Shown here: positions 1 to 9,044 of the stretch, piece by piece | Layout of the letters: the number at the start of each line of letters is the position of its first letter | How positions within the stretch are numbered: the first letter of the stretch is position 1 | Origin: Gammaproteobacteria bacterium | GTDB taxonomy: Bacteria; Pseudomonadota; Gammaproteobacteria; Pseudomonadales; Azotimanducaceae | NCBI GenBank assembly: GCA_004357385.1 | Contig: SMWF01000026.1 | Location: 1-64,000 of the forward strand | Direction: 5' to 3' | DNA length: 64,000 nt | Position numbers and translations under genes: made by a program | The notes under the pieces: generated by a model | The model's database searches: none | Told to the model about the DNA's origin: nothing | The model's input: the letters and a program-made list of their open reading frames with translations, nothing else

Positions 1-1107
1 GAGGACGAAGCCGAGCGGCGCGAGGTACTCGAATCGCTGGCAAAAGGGCGCAGCGAGGCGAAGCTGGAAGCGCGCGCAAAACTCGCCGGGTATGAGGAGG
101 AACTACCGGCATTGCGCAAGACGCTGGCCGAGCGCGAGGCGATGATCACGCAACGCGTGGCCACCATCACAGCTCTTCGGGATCAGATCGACGGTCTGGA
201 GAGCGCCAAGGCGGAAGCGGAGGGACGTGTCGTCGAGCTGACCGGTTCGCTGGTCGAACGCGACGATGCGATTGCCGAGCACGACACCGTGATGGACACG
301 ATGAATCGCACCCTCGATGCGCACAAGGGTCAGATAGAGACCCTGACCCAGCGCAACAGTCGCACCGACGATTCCCTGCGCGCCGCCGAACAAAGTATTG
401 CCGAACGTGATGCCGAGATCGCCGCCAGGGAGGCGAGCACCGGCGAAGTGCAGGGCGCCATCGAATCGCTGAAGGGTTCGCTCCGCGATCGCGACTTCAA
501 GATCGAAACTCTGCAAAGTGAGCTGACCCGGGTCACTGAACAGCTCAGTTCCAGCCGTGACGAGCTTGCCCAATCGAGTAGCACGCGCGGCCAGGACATG
601 GAGCGCCTGGAGACCCAAAGCCGTGAAGCGCAGCAGCGCGCGGCCGACCTGCAGCAAGAAAAAGAGAAGCTCGAAGCGCAGGTGTCGGCACTGGAATCGA
701 CCGCCAGCGCACACCGGCAGCGCAGCGAAGGTGTCGAACGCGACGTCGCCGACCGCGACCTCAAGATCAACGCCCTGGAAGGCAAACTGCGCGATGCCCA
801 GGGACAGATCGATTCTCTGGCAAAGGAACGGGCCGACGTCGAAGCGGCCCTGAAGGAGCACGAAGAGACGGAGCGCAACGCGTCGAACGGCGCCCAGCGT
901 CGGCCGCGTCCGCAACCCGACGCCAGCGCCGATGAATCCCGCCTGCGCGAGGCGGATCAGCGTATCAACTCGCTGGAAAACAGTATCAAAGACCGTGATT
1001 TTCGGATCGACAGCCTGCTCCAGGACGCGGCCGCCCTCGAAGCAAAACTGGAGGTGTATCGGGCCGAGGACCTGGACGACGCCGGGGCACCCGAAGGGAC
1101 CAGCTAA
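1..1107 (+). CDS. coiled-coil protein, C-terminal part (5' end outside window)
   Basis: The reading frame is open from base 1 to a TAA at 1105-1107, so only the last 368 residues are visible. Nearly the whole stretch is charged, Glu/Arg/Lys/Gln rich and heptad-like, with recurring pieces such as RDRDFKIETLQSEL, DRDLKINALEGKLRDAQ and KDRDFRIDSLLQD. This indicates a long coiled coil built from related segments that each start with a D-R-D-x-K/R-I motif. No enzymatic domain is visible. It may be the coiled-coil tail of a larger protein such as an SMC-like, polar-scaffold or glycosyltransferase-linked protein, but the missing N-terminus would decide. The stop codon lies inside a short tandem repeat. 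Function unknown. Confidence 0.8.
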   Translation, partial: EDEAERREVLESLAKGRSEAKLEARAKLAGYEEELPALRKTLAEREAMITQRVATITALRDQIDGLESAKAEAEGRVVELTGSLVERDDAIAEHDTVMDTMNRTLDAHKGQIETLTQRNSRTDDSLRAAEQSIAERDAEIAAREASTGEVQGAIESLKGSLRDRDFKIETLQSELTRVTEQLSSSRDELAQSSSTRGQDMERLETQSREAQQRAADLQQEKEKLEAQVSALESTASAHRQRSEGVERDVADRDLKINALEGKLRDAQGQIDSLAKERADVEAALKEHEETERNASNGAQRRPRPQPDASADESRLREADQRINSLENSIKDRDFRIDSLLQDAAALEAKLEVYRAEDLDDAGAPEGTS

Positions 1108-1137
1108 GCGCTAGTCGCTAAGCGCTAGTCGCTAGTC
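1103..1137. repeat. 14-bp tandem repeat at a gene end
   Basis: The unit gctaagcgctagtc occurs at 1103-1116 and 1117-1130, followed by a half copy gctagtc at 1131-1137. The TAA stop of the coiled-coil gene is in the first copy. The unit contains the palindromic core AGCGCT. Confidence 0.85.
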
Positions 1138-1148
1138 GGCCAGCCACC

Positions 1149-2120
1149 CTAATAACCCAGCTGCTTATCAATGACCCCTTCCAGCGGTTGATCCTCGCGC
1201 AGCGCCGCGAGGTTGCGAACGAACCGATCGATGTTCCGCGACGCCCGGAACTGGCTCGCGCCTGCCGTGTGCGGCGTCATCACGACGTTGTCCAATTGCC
1301 AGAGCCCGCTGTCGGCGGGTAGCGGTTCGCGCGGTGCGACATCCAAGGCGGCGCCACGGATTATCCTCTCCGACAACGCGTTGACCAGCGCCTGCTCCTG
1401 CATCACTTCGCCCCGGGTGACGTTTACCAGGTACGCGGTCGGCTTCATGCGGGCGAACGCGGACTCGTCGAACAGATCGCGGGTCGCGCGCGTCAGCGGG
1501 CAGCAGATGGCCACGACATCAGATTCCTCGAGTAACGAATCGAATCCGTCAACCCCTTCGACCACGGGGACTTCTGCGGTCGTTTCAACCGGTTCCGGAT
1601 CGACGGCTCGGCAGTGCATACCGAAGGCCGTGCCGCGCCGGGTCATGGCTTTGCCGGTACCGCCATAGCCCACGCAACCCAGCGTCAAACCGGTCAGCTC
1701 GATCTCCTGGCGGCGCATTTCCGGCCGGTGATTCCAGGCATCTGCGCCGTAGCGGTGGGCCGTGGCAAGCTGTCGGGTCAGCATCAGCAACAGCCCGAAA
1801 GCATGGTCCGCGAGATGCGGTCCAACCAACCCTTTTTCGCTGGTCAGCACGACCTCGCTGTCGCGGAACCCGGGATACAGGAACATATCGACGCCCGAGG
1901 CGATGGCATGTACCCAGCGCAAACACCGGGCCCGGGCAAACAGGGATTCCGGCACGAGGCCAAGCACCACATCGGCGTCCGCCACTTCATCGTGGGCCGC
2001 CTTCATGCCCGTCACCCGCACCTCGGCATCGGGACCTGCCGCTGCACGGATTCGTTCCAGGTCGTCGTTCGACACCTCGGGCAACGTCAGTCCCGGAATG
2101 ATCAGTACCTTCATCGCCAC
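1149..2120 (-). CDS. D-2-hydroxyacid dehydrogenase family protein
   Basis: 323 residues, close to the usual length for NAD(P)-dependent D-2-hydroxyacid dehydrogenases, which reduce 2-keto acids or oxidise D-2-hydroxyacids. The Rossmann motif is near residue 148 (GCVGYGGTGKAMTRRG). The catalytic Arg is in NVTRGEV and the His in MTPHTAGAS near the C-terminus. The substrate cannot be read from the sequence. The gene lies 2 bases downstream of a hydratase-like gene on the same strand, so the two are probably co-transcribed and act on related keto or hydroxy acids. Confidence 0.85.
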   Translation of the reverse strand: MAMKVLIIPGLTLPEVSNDDLERIRAAAGPDAEVRVTGMKAAHDEVADADVVLGLVPESLFARARCLRWVHAIASGVDMFLYPGFRDSEVVLTSEKGLVGPHLADHAFGLLLMLTRQLATAHRYGADAWNHRPEMRRQEIELTGLTLGCVGYGGTGKAMTRRGTAFGMHCRAVDPEPVETTAEVPVVEGVDGFDSLLEESDVVAICCPLTRATRDLFDESAFARMKPTAYLVNVTRGEVMQEQALVNALSERIIRGAALDVAPREPLPADSGLWQLDNVVMTPHTAGASQFRASRNIDRFVRNLAALREDQPLEGVIDKQLGY

Positions 2121-2122
2121 GT

Positions 2123-2839
2123 CTACTTGAAAGTGATCTCCACGTCGCCCAGGATTGCGCCGAATTCGCCCCGCCAGGTTGCCGGGCGCTCCACGCGCTG
2201 CCGGGTGTAGGCGCCGGTGATGACATGCTCGCCGGGTGCAAGACTGCGACCGAAGCGCGCGAGTTCCCGGGCCAGGCGCGCCAGAGACTCGAAGTGATCG
2301 TCAATGTGGCCACGTGCCGGCACCCGCTCGCGTAGTTCGTCGTCGCACAGCAGCGTCACCGTCAGCTCCTCGAGGAGCACGTCGAGATCGAAAATACCCG
2401 CGACCGGTTGTAGTGCCCCCACCACCAAACCCCACTGCGAGAGGTTGTCCGCAACCCGGGCGCCCGGCGCCGCGTCGTTGGGTAGTCGATTCTGATTGAG
2501 CTCGAAGGCGGGCGCGACGCTCGCCACAGCGCGGCGCGCATCCGCCGCGGTCACCGATTCGCCCGCCAGGGGCTCCGCCAGCACCCAGCAGAGTTCGTTC
2601 TCGACGCCCAGTCCTGGCAATCGTCGCACCACCGCACCCGAGGCGTGAACCCGGCTGGCAAGAATGAAACCAAAGGGCCGAACCCCCGCGCCGAAGGCAT
2701 CGCGCGAACGGCCGGACGTCAAGCCAAGCTTCCACCCACCCAGTTGCTCGCCTTCGGCCAGCAAGCGATCGAGCACTCCCAGGCATATCGTCTGACCGTC
2801 ATCCACATTGACCGGCGTGCTCGGCTGCAAGTCCTCCAT
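2123..2839 (-). CDS. 2-keto-4-pentenoate hydratase / fumarylacetoacetase-fold protein
   Basis: About 238 residues from the ATG at 2839 (an in-frame ATG at 2899 would add 20 unconvincing residues). The core GGWKLGLTSGRSRDAFG followed by GFILASRV and VENELCWVL matches the MhpD/fumarylacetoacetate hydrolase fold. In that fold the E-x-E-like acidic residues bind a divalent metal, and enzymes hydrate or decarboxylate 2-hydroxydienoates from ring cleavage. Here the second acidic residue is in N-E-L rather than the common E-x-E, so the metal site may differ. It is coupled with the downstream 2-hydroxyacid dehydrogenase and diverges from the amidohydrolase gene. The exact substrate is unknown. Confidence 0.75.
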   Translation of the reverse strand: MEDLQPSTPVNVDDGQTICLGVLDRLLAEGEQLGGWKLGLTSGRSRDAFGAGVRPFGFILASRVHASGAVVRRLPGLGVENELCWVLAEPLAGESVTAADARRAVASVAPAFELNQNRLPNDAAPGARVADNLSQWGLVVGALQPVAGIFDLDVLLEELTVTLLCDDELRERVPARGHIDDHFESLARLARELARFGRSLAPGEHVITGAYTRQRVERPATWRGEFGAILGDVEITFK

Positions 2840-2959
2840 GGGCCGGAGCATAGGCCAAGCCACATTCTCGCGCATCCATCGGCGTCCATCGACGCGCATC
2901 CACCGACGCGCTAATGTTGGGCGCTAACGTGAAGCGCGCCGAACTAAGAGAGGCAACCC

Positions 2960-4075
2960 ATGCGCAACGGCTATCGCGTCATCGACACCGACGCCCACCA
3001 GATGGAACCACCGGCAATGTGGGCAGACTTCATCGATCCGGCTTACGCCGACCGCGCGCCCCGATTGGGAGACCTGGGCGATGGCCGCAAGGGCATGCTC
3101 GTGGAAGGTGAGCCGGTTGCCAACCAACACGGCAACTATCCCATGGATTCCAAGGAGTGGAGCGCAGCGGTCACGGCAGCCATGCAGCGTTTCGAGCGCG
3201 CCCGCGCCGCGGGTTTCGACGCCGCATCGAGGCTGGCGGACATGGATGAACAGGGGATCGACGCCCAGGTCCTCTACCCGACGGTGGGCGGCCAGATTCT
3301 CGGCAAACCGTTTGCGGATCCGGAGTTGCTGGCGGCCTGTTGCCGGGCGTTCAACGACTGGAGTCTCGAATACTGCGAAGCGGCAACCGGGCGCCTGCGC
3401 ATGGCAGCGATGCTGCCCCTGCAATCGGTAGACCTGGCCACCGAGGAAGCTGAACGGATGGCGGCACGCGGCGCCGCCGCATTTTACCTGCGCCCGAATC
3501 CGGTGGCCGGGCGCAATCTGCACGACGCCGAATACGATCCGCTGTGGAAAACCATCGAGACCCTCGGCCGGCCGGTGTGTATCCACGACTCGGGCTCACC
3601 CTACCTCCCCTCGTTCGGCGAGCGCATGGAAACCCACACCTCGGGTCACATCATTGCGCACCCCTTCGAAGCGATGGTGGCGATGATGAGTCTCATCTGG
3701 TTTGGCGTCGTCGAGCGCTTTCCAAACCTGAAGTTCGTGCACGTGGAGGCAGACGCCGGCTGGCTGCCTTACTGGCTGCAACGCATGGAGCAGCACTACG
3801 ACTTCTCCGGCAACGCAGAACATCCGGAGCTGAAACGCCGCCCAACCGAGTACTTCAAGTCGAACTTTCTGGTGGCGTGTCGTGGTGACGAGATGACCCT
3901 GCCGGCGGCCGTGGAGTTGGTCGGCGACGACTACCTCACCTTCAACACCGATTATCCCCACCCGGACGGAACCTGGCCCGACGGCATGAGCGATCTGGAG
4001 AGCCAGCCACTGGGCCCGGAAAGCCTGCGCAAGATCTACTGGGACAACGCGGCGGAGCTGTTCGGCGCGGCCTGA
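2960..4075 (+). CDS. amidohydrolase family protein (Amidohydro_2 type)
   Basis: 371 residues. The N-terminus reads VIDTDAHQMEPP, the D-x-H metal-binding strand of the amidohydrolase TIM barrel. Further motifs are the central CIHDSG, the His of SGHIIAHPFEAM, KFVHVEADAGWLPYW, and the terminal FNTDYPHPDGTWPD, which carries the conserved Asp and His. This arrangement is typical of Zn-dependent hydrolases and decarboxylases related to ACMSD. A good ribosome site (agagaggcaaccc) precedes ATG 2960. Members degrade aromatic or cyclic intermediates, which fits the divergent hydratase and dehydrogenase genes, but no specific reaction can be assigned. Confidence 0.85.
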   Translation: MRNGYRVIDTDAHQMEPPAMWADFIDPAYADRAPRLGDLGDGRKGMLVEGEPVANQHGNYPMDSKEWSAAVTAAMQRFERARAAGFDAASRLADMDEQGIDAQVLYPTVGGQILGKPFADPELLAACCRAFNDWSLEYCEAATGRLRMAAMLPLQSVDLATEEAERMAARGAAAFYLRPNPVAGRNLHDAEYDPLWKTIETLGRPVCIHDSGSPYLPSFGERMETHTSGHIIAHPFEAMVAMMSLIWFGVVERFPNLKFVHVEADAGWLPYWLQRMEQHYDFSGNAEHPELKRRPTEYFKSNFLVACRGDEMTLPAAVELVGDDYLTFNTDYPHPDGTWPDGMSDLESQPLGPESLRKIYWDNAAELFGAA

Positions 4076-4079
4076 AACT

Positions 4080-4124
4080 AAGCGCAACTATTCACCAAGC
4101 GCAACTATTCACCAAGCGCAACTA
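4080..4124. repeat. 17-bp tandem repeat downstream of an amidohydrolase gene
   Basis: The unit aagcgcaactattcacc occurs at 4080-4096 and 4097-4113, with a partial third copy aagcgcaacta at 4114-4124. It starts five bases after the stop codon of the upstream gene. Confidence 0.85.
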
Positions 4125-4155
4125 CGTGAACAGGATGTGCGTCTTCGCACCTGCT

Positions 4156-4185
4156 GTGCGCCAGTTCACGGTCCGTCTGGCGCAC
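4156..4185 (+). terminator. perfect 9-bp hairpin between two genes, possible terminator
   Basis: GTGCGCCAG (4156-4164) and CTGGCGCAC (4177-4185) are perfect inverted repeats around a 12-base loop. No T-run follows, so it may be a weak or Rho-assisted terminator, an mRNA end-protecting hairpin, or a protein site upstream of the next gene. Confidence 0.4.
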
Positions 4186-4228
4186 TGAGGCTACCTTCGT
4201 CTATCAGCAGAAGGAAAGGCTTGCAGTT

Positions 4229-5158
4229 GTGGCCTTCAGTTGCGGTCACGCCCCGGCGATGGCCCCCAATGCCCTATGCCTTTTAATGGCGAGCGTGCTG
4301 GCGCTTGCCATGTCCGCGTGCACCCACGTGCAGACTGACGACACCCCGCCGCCTGCACGACCTCACAAAGACGCGGTCGCCATCGTCGTGAGCAGCAACG
4401 CACCTGCCTATCTCAGCGTCGCCCAGGCATTGGCCGAGCGGCTCGACCGCGACTATCTGCGTTACTCGCTGAGTACCGCAAACGCGGCAGTGATCCGCGA
4501 GATCATCCAGCGGGAGGAACATCGCGAAGTCATCGCCATCGGTCACGCGGCGGCTCTCGCCGTGCAGGCCATCGGTCCTGCTCGTGTGATCTACTGTCAG
4601 GTGTTCTACGACGAAGACCTTCGCCAACAGGGGTTCCGAGGGGTTGCGGCCATTCCCACCTTTGCCATGCAGTTGGACCACTGGATGCACCTGGAGCCGG
4701 ATCTGAAGCGCATCGGCGTAGTGGTCAGCGCCAACTCCCGCGGATTAGTAGAAGAACTGAAAGCTGCGGCCAACGCGTACGGACTGGACGTGCACCACGA
4801 GGAAGTGACCTCGGACAAACAGGCGTTGTTCGTCTACCAGCGCCTGATCCCCGACATCGACGGCTTTTTGTTCCTGCCGGACACTACGGTGCTGAGCGCG
4901 TCGGTGATCCGCAGAATGATGAGTTACGGCGTCAAACACCATAAATCGATTCTGGTCTACAGCCCGATGATGTTCGAGTTGGGTGGATCGATACTGATAA
5001 CCGCCCAACCCGCCGACGTGGCCGAGCAGATCATGGCCCTGTTGGATCCGGTGCAGCGGCTGACGGCGCAGCGCCGGACGCTGACCGACGCCGCCATTAC
5101 GGTCCGCCGCGCACGGCAGGCCACGCTGGTGGCTGTTCGTGAGGAAACCCTGCCGTGA
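4229..5158 (+). CDS. ABC-type substrate-binding family lipoprotein (PF04392-like)
   Basis: 309 residues from a GTG start preceded by aaggaaagg at 4211-4219. An in-frame ATG at 4259 is an alternative. The N-terminus is a lipoprotein signal peptide with lipobox ALAMSAC, so the protein should be anchored at the periplasmic face of a membrane. The mature part has the two-lobed periplasmic-binding look of uncharacterised ABC substrate-binding proteins (AVRID... type openings such as AIVVSSNAPAYLSVAQAL, GVVVSANSRGLVEELK and GFLFLPDTTVLS). No permease or ATPase gene is nearby. Its stop overlaps the GTG start of a membrane GGDEF/EAL gene by four bases, so it probably serves as ligand sensor for that enzyme instead of as a transporter part. 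Confidence 0.75.
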   Translation: MAFSCGHAPAMAPNALCLLMASVLALAMSACTHVQTDDTPPPARPHKDAVAIVVSSNAPAYLSVAQALAERLDRDYLRYSLSTANAAVIREIIQREEHREVIAIGHAAALAVQAIGPARVIYCQVFYDEDLRQQGFRGVAAIPTFAMQLDHWMHLEPDLKRIGVVVSANSRGLVEELKAAANAYGLDVHHEEVTSDKQALFVYQRLIPDIDGFLFLPDTTVLSASVIRRMMSYGVKHHKSILVYSPMMFELGGSILITAQPADVAEQIMALLDPVQRLTAQRRTLTDAAITVRRARQATLVAVREETLP

Positions 5159-7296
5159 GCGATCGGCCAGACCCGCTACCGCGGCGAACCCTGGTTCGGG
5201 AGATTCTCCTCACCCAGCTTGGCTACGCCGTGATCGTAGGTGTGGTCGCACTGGCGTGCCTCTGGTTCGGTTCCAACTGGATCGCCCGCGACAACATGGC
5301 CGACCGCGCCATCAAGTGGGCGGAGGATCTCGACTACCTCGGTGCCGGACTCTATCTCGATGGCGACACGGAACGGTACCTGCGCATCGAAGGCTACGTT
5401 TCGAAGTTTCCCGAAATTCAGTTCGTCCGCTACTACGATGCGCAGGGCCACATGTTCCACGTCGAAGCACGCGACAACCTGATGCCCGACGCGGCGCTGC
5501 TGAGCGTCGTCCAACAGAACGAGCTCGCGGCGATCGCCCACGACGAAGCTTCGTACCAGCTGCTCCGCGATCCCGAATCTTCGCTGGTCGGAATCAGCAC
5601 AGCGATCCTGTCGGAATCGATCCGGTCGGACGGGTTGCTCGATTCCGTGACCCTCGACGATATGCAAACCACCTCGGAGGTCATCGGCTACGTCGAACTC
5701 GGACTCAACTACGGAGACTATTACGATCGACTGATCGGCAGCGTCGTTCGCGCCAGCAGCGCGGTCGCCCTGGCCTTCCTGGTGCTGGCGCTGCTGGGGC
5801 GAATTCTGCTCAGACGCGCACTGAAACCGCTTTCGGACATCGAGGGCCCGCTGCGACGGCTGGCGGAAGGCGACACCAACTTTCAGGTCGACTCGTCGCC
5901 GCACCGGGAAATCGCGGCGATTACCGACGGCCTGAACATGGCGGTCACCCGAATTCGAGAACGCGACGCCCACCTGACCCACCTGGCGAACAACGACGAC
6001 CTCACGGGTCTGCCGACCCGTCATTACTTCATGGAACTGGTGGCTCGTGAATTGCACGACCTCGGCGACAAGACCGGCGCCGTGCTGTTCGTCGACCTGG
6101 ACCAGTTCAAATACGTCAACGACACCCTCGGCCATTCCGCCGGCGACGTCATCCTGAAACAGGCCGCGGAGCGTATTCGCCGGCCGGTGCGGAGCCGCGA
6201 CACCGTGTCGCGGTTTGGTGGCGACGAGTTCGCGGTGCTGCTGTCCGGCGCGACCCGGGATGAAGCGATGGAGATCTCGGACCGGCTCATGGAATCGATG
6301 AGCGAGATGCCATTGGTGTTCGGGACGCATTCGTTCAACCTGAACTGCTGCGTCGGCATCGCCATCATCGACGGACAGAATTTCACCCCATCAGAACTGT
6401 TGGCGCAGGCGGATATGGCCTGCCAGCAGGCAAAGGACGACGGCCGCAACCGGGCGCGTGTCTACGAGCCCGATCTGGGGGCCATCGAGTCGATCAAGCT
6501 CGACATGGGATGGTCGCAGAAACTGCAATACGCGCTGAAGCACGACCTGTTCGTGTTTCACTACCAACCCATCCAGAGTCTCACCACCGGTGAGATCACC
6601 CACTTTGAAGTGCTGCTACGCATGCGGGATGGTGACGAGTTGCACCTCCCGGGCGCGTTCCTTCCCGCCGCGGACCGGTTCGGATTGATGCGCGACATCG
6701 ATCGTTGGGTGATCTCGCACGCCATCGCCAATCTGGCCTGGTTTCGCCGGCGCGACAACGAAATCCGGTTCACCATCAACCTCTCCGGGGACAGCTTCAC
6801 CGAAGGCGATCTGGTGGAGTTCATCACCACCCAACTCGAGGAACACGAGGTGCCAGCCAACGCAATCGTGCTGGAAATCACGGAGCACGTTGCCATCGGC
6901 AGCGTCAACGATGCCACGGCGCAGATCAACGAGCTCATCGCCATCGGCTGTGAATTCGCCATCGACGACTTCGGCGCCGGCTACAGCTCGCTGAACTACC
7001 TGAAGAAGTTGCCGATGCAATACATCAAAATCGATGGAACGTTCATCCAGAAGCTGACGAAAAGCAGCACGGATCAGGTAATCGTGCAGGCCATCGCGCA
7101 GATCGCCAAGGTCACCGGTAAGAAGACCGTAGCCGAGTTCGTCGAAGACGCCGCAACACTGGACCTGCTCCGCGAGTACGGCATCGACTACGCCCAGGGA
7201 AATCTGATTGGCGTTCCCGACACACGTATCGATCGGATGAGCGGTTACCCCTCGAAACCGGCCGACCTCAACTCGGTGGAATCCAACCCGGATTGA
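5155..7296 (+). CDS. membrane sensor diguanylate cyclase/phosphodiesterase (GGDEF-EAL)
   Basis: 713 residues from a GTG overlapping the upstream lipoprotein stop (GTGA). One membrane helix at about residues 20-42, a periplasmic region to about 195, a second helix at about 200-220, then a HAMP-like linker. The GGDEF domain has the intact signature RFGGDEFAV near residue 355 and an RxxD inhibitory site (RSRD) five residues before it. The C-terminal phosphodiesterase domain has EVL in place of EAL near residue 484 but keeps the leading Glu, and the loop DDFGAGYSSLNYLKKLP near 603. Both activities are therefore plausible: making and degrading cyclic di-GMP. The periplasmic domain presumably reads the neighbouring lipoprotein. 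Confidence 0.92.
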   Translation: MSDRPDPLPRRTLVREILLTQLGYAVIVGVVALACLWFGSNWIARDNMADRAIKWAEDLDYLGAGLYLDGDTERYLRIEGYVSKFPEIQFVRYYDAQGHMFHVEARDNLMPDAALLSVVQQNELAAIAHDEASYQLLRDPESSLVGISTAILSESIRSDGLLDSVTLDDMQTTSEVIGYVELGLNYGDYYDRLIGSVVRASSAVALAFLVLALLGRILLRRALKPLSDIEGPLRRLAEGDTNFQVDSSPHREIAAITDGLNMAVTRIRERDAHLTHLANNDDLTGLPTRHYFMELVARELHDLGDKTGAVLFVDLDQFKYVNDTLGHSAGDVILKQAAERIRRPVRSRDTVSRFGGDEFAVLLSGATRDEAMEISDRLMESMSEMPLVFGTHSFNLNCCVGIAIIDGQNFTPSELLAQADMACQQAKDDGRNRARVYEPDLGAIESIKLDMGWSQKLQYALKHDLFVFHYQPIQSLTTGEITHFEVLLRMRDGDELHLPGAFLPAADRFGLMRDIDRWVISHAIANLAWFRRRDNEIRFTINLSGDSFTEGDLVEFITTQLEEHEVPANAIVLEITEHVAIGSVNDATAQINELIAIGCEFAIDDFGAGYSSLNYLKKLPMQYIKIDGTFIQKLTKSSTDQVIVQAIAQIAKVTGKKTVAEFVEDAATLDLLREYGIDYAQGNLIGVPDTRIDRMSGYPSKPADLNSVESNPD

Positions 7297-7318
7297 TCGG
7301 TCCAATCCCTGTTCGCTG

Positions 7319-7347
7319 TTGCAAGCAAACGGGCTGCGCGAGATAGT
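7319..7347 (+). promoter_or_regulatory. sigma-70-like promoter for the nitroreductase gene
   Basis: TTGCAA at 7319-7324 and GATAGT at 7342-7347 are separated by 17 bases and lie about 30 bases before ATG 7378. Confidence 0.45.
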
Positions 7348-7377
7348 CTGCGGCCCTTCAAGACACGGAAGACCCTG

Positions 7378-8025
7378 ATGACGGATCCGAGTAACGCAGC
7401 CGACTTGTCGCTGTTCGACGCGCTGTACAACTGCCGCGCCATGCGCCGCCTCAAGCCGGACGAGGTGCCCGAGGAACTGTTGATTAAACTCATCGATGCG
7501 GCCAACCAGGCGCCAAGCGGCTCCAATGCCCAACGCGCCCGCTGGATCGTCGTGCGGGATGCGGAACAACGCGCCAAGCTGGCGGCGCTGAACAAGACCG
7601 CGGTAGAAGCATACGTGGGCCCCAGCGCGGGCCGGCCCGCGGAGTTGCCACACCATTCGGCCGAAAAGCGCGGACGCATGCTGGCTTCGGTGATGTGGCA
7701 AGCCGAACACATGGCGGAAATCCCCGCCCTGGTGATCGCCTGTTTTCAGTTCGACGAAGCAGTGGATGCGGCGGCCGCGTCCCGGGCCGGTGGCTCAATC
7801 TGGCCTGGGGTGCAAAACCTGCTCCTCGCGGCGCGGGCTTTGGGTCTGGGCGCCGCACCCACCACGCTGGGGCTGGCGGATCGCACCGCGGCTAAGCAGG
7901 TGCTCGGCCTGCCCGATGACATGGAGGCGTTCTGCCTGATCCCGGTGGGCTATCCGATGGGCAGATTCGGGCCGGTTACACGGTTGCCGGTGGAAGAAAC
8001 GATGCGCTGGGACCGCTGGCAATGA
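7378..8025 (+). CDS. nitroreductase family protein
   Basis: 215 residues, the usual size of FMN-dependent nitroreductase-fold oxidoreductases. The N-terminal CRAMRRLKPDEVPEELL and the FMN-contacting NQAPSGSNAQ match the family, as does the late GLGAAPTTL segment. Such enzymes use NAD(P)H to reduce nitro, quinone or enone substrates. A ribosome site (ggaagaccctg) precedes ATG 7378. The stop overlaps the start of the epoxide-hydrolase-like gene by four bases (ATGA), so the two are translationally coupled and probably act in one degradation or detoxification route. Confidence 0.88.
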   Translation: MTDPSNAADLSLFDALYNCRAMRRLKPDEVPEELLIKLIDAANQAPSGSNAQRARWIVVRDAEQRAKLAALNKTAVEAYVGPSAGRPAELPHHSAEKRGRMLASVMWQAEHMAEIPALVIACFQFDEAVDAAAASRAGGSIWPGVQNLLLAARALGLGAAPTTLGLADRTAAKQVLGLPDDMEAFCLIPVGYPMGRFGPVTRLPVEETMRWDRWQ

Positions 8026-9044
8026 GCAGCACCCCGGCGACTACCGAACACACCATCCAGACCGGCGGGCACACCACCTTCTACCTGGCCGCCGGTCCCG
8101 AGGACGCTCCCCTGGTGATCTTCGTGCATGGCTGGCCGGAACTGTCGCTGAGCTGGCGCCATCAACTGCCGGCGCTGGCGGAGTTCGGGTTCCGCTGTGT
8201 TGCGCCAGACATGCGCGGCTACGGGCGTTCCAGCGTGTACGACCGGCACGAAGATTACGCCCAGGAGCTGATCGTGGCCGACATGGTCGGGCTGCTCGAG
8301 CAACTGGGGTCCGAACGCGCCGTGTGGGTGGGCCACGACTGGGGCAGCCCGACCGTGTGGAACATTGCGAGCCATCATCCTGAGCGCTGCGTGGCCGTGG
8401 CGAACCTGTGCGTACCGTACCGCACCCTGGAATGCGGCCTGGACGCGCTGGTCGCCCTGGTCGATCGCTCGGTGTATCCCGAAGACGAATTTCCTGCCGG
8501 TCAGTGGGACTATCAGTACTTCTATCAGGAGCATTTCGCCAGGGCGACGGCTGAAATGGATGCAAATCCCTACAACACGGCCAAGCTGTTGTTTCGCAAG
8601 GGCGATCCGGCCGGTCGTGGCAGCCCCACGTTGACCGCAATGATCCGGCGTAACGGCGGCTGGTTCGGCGGCGCCGACGAGGCACCTGATCTGCCCCGGG
8701 ATGACGACGTGGTCAGCGAAGCGGACCTCACCGTGTACGCAGAGGCGCTGTCCCGAAACGGCTTCTTCGGCGCGAACTCCTACTATATGAATCACGCCGC
8801 CAACGCGGCCTACGCGAATCGCTCGGTCAATGGCGGCCGGCTCGACATGCCAGTGTTGTTCATCGGTGCCGCCTATGACTACACCTGCGAGACAGCCACC
8901 TCACCGCTGGCCGGACCGATGCGCGAACTGTGCAGCGACCTGAGCGAAGCCGAGTGCGAATCGGGGCACTGGATGGCTCAGGAGAAACCGGCGCAGGTGA
9001 ACGCCGCGTTACAGCAATGGCTGGCGTCCAATCCGCGCACTTAG
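8022..9044 (+). CDS. alpha/beta hydrolase, epoxide hydrolase-like
   Basis: 340 residues with the hallmark order of soluble epoxide hydrolases: oxyanion-hole motif HGWPE near residue 37, nucleophile elbow GHDWGS (Asp nucleophile instead of Ser) near 108, and catalytic His in SGHWMAQEKP close to the end. The Asp nucleophile and HGWPE favour epoxide hydrolase over haloalkane dehalogenase or esterase. It is coupled by ATGA to the nitroreductase gene. Its end overlaps, tail to tail, the last four bases of the oppositely transcribed LLM oxidoreductase gene. Confidence 0.87.
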   Translation: MSSTPATTEHTIQTGGHTTFYLAAGPEDAPLVIFVHGWPELSLSWRHQLPALAEFGFRCVAPDMRGYGRSSVYDRHEDYAQELIVADMVGLLEQLGSERAVWVGHDWGSPTVWNIASHHPERCVAVANLCVPYRTLECGLDALVALVDRSVYPEDEFPAGQWDYQYFYQEHFARATAEMDANPYNTAKLLFRKGDPAGRGSPTLTAMIRRNGGWFGGADEAPDLPRDDDVVSEADLTVYAEALSRNGFFGANSYYMNHAANAAYANRSVNGGRLDMPVLFIGAAYDYTCETATSPLAGPMRELCSDLSEAECESGHWMAQEKPAQVNAALQQWLASNPRT

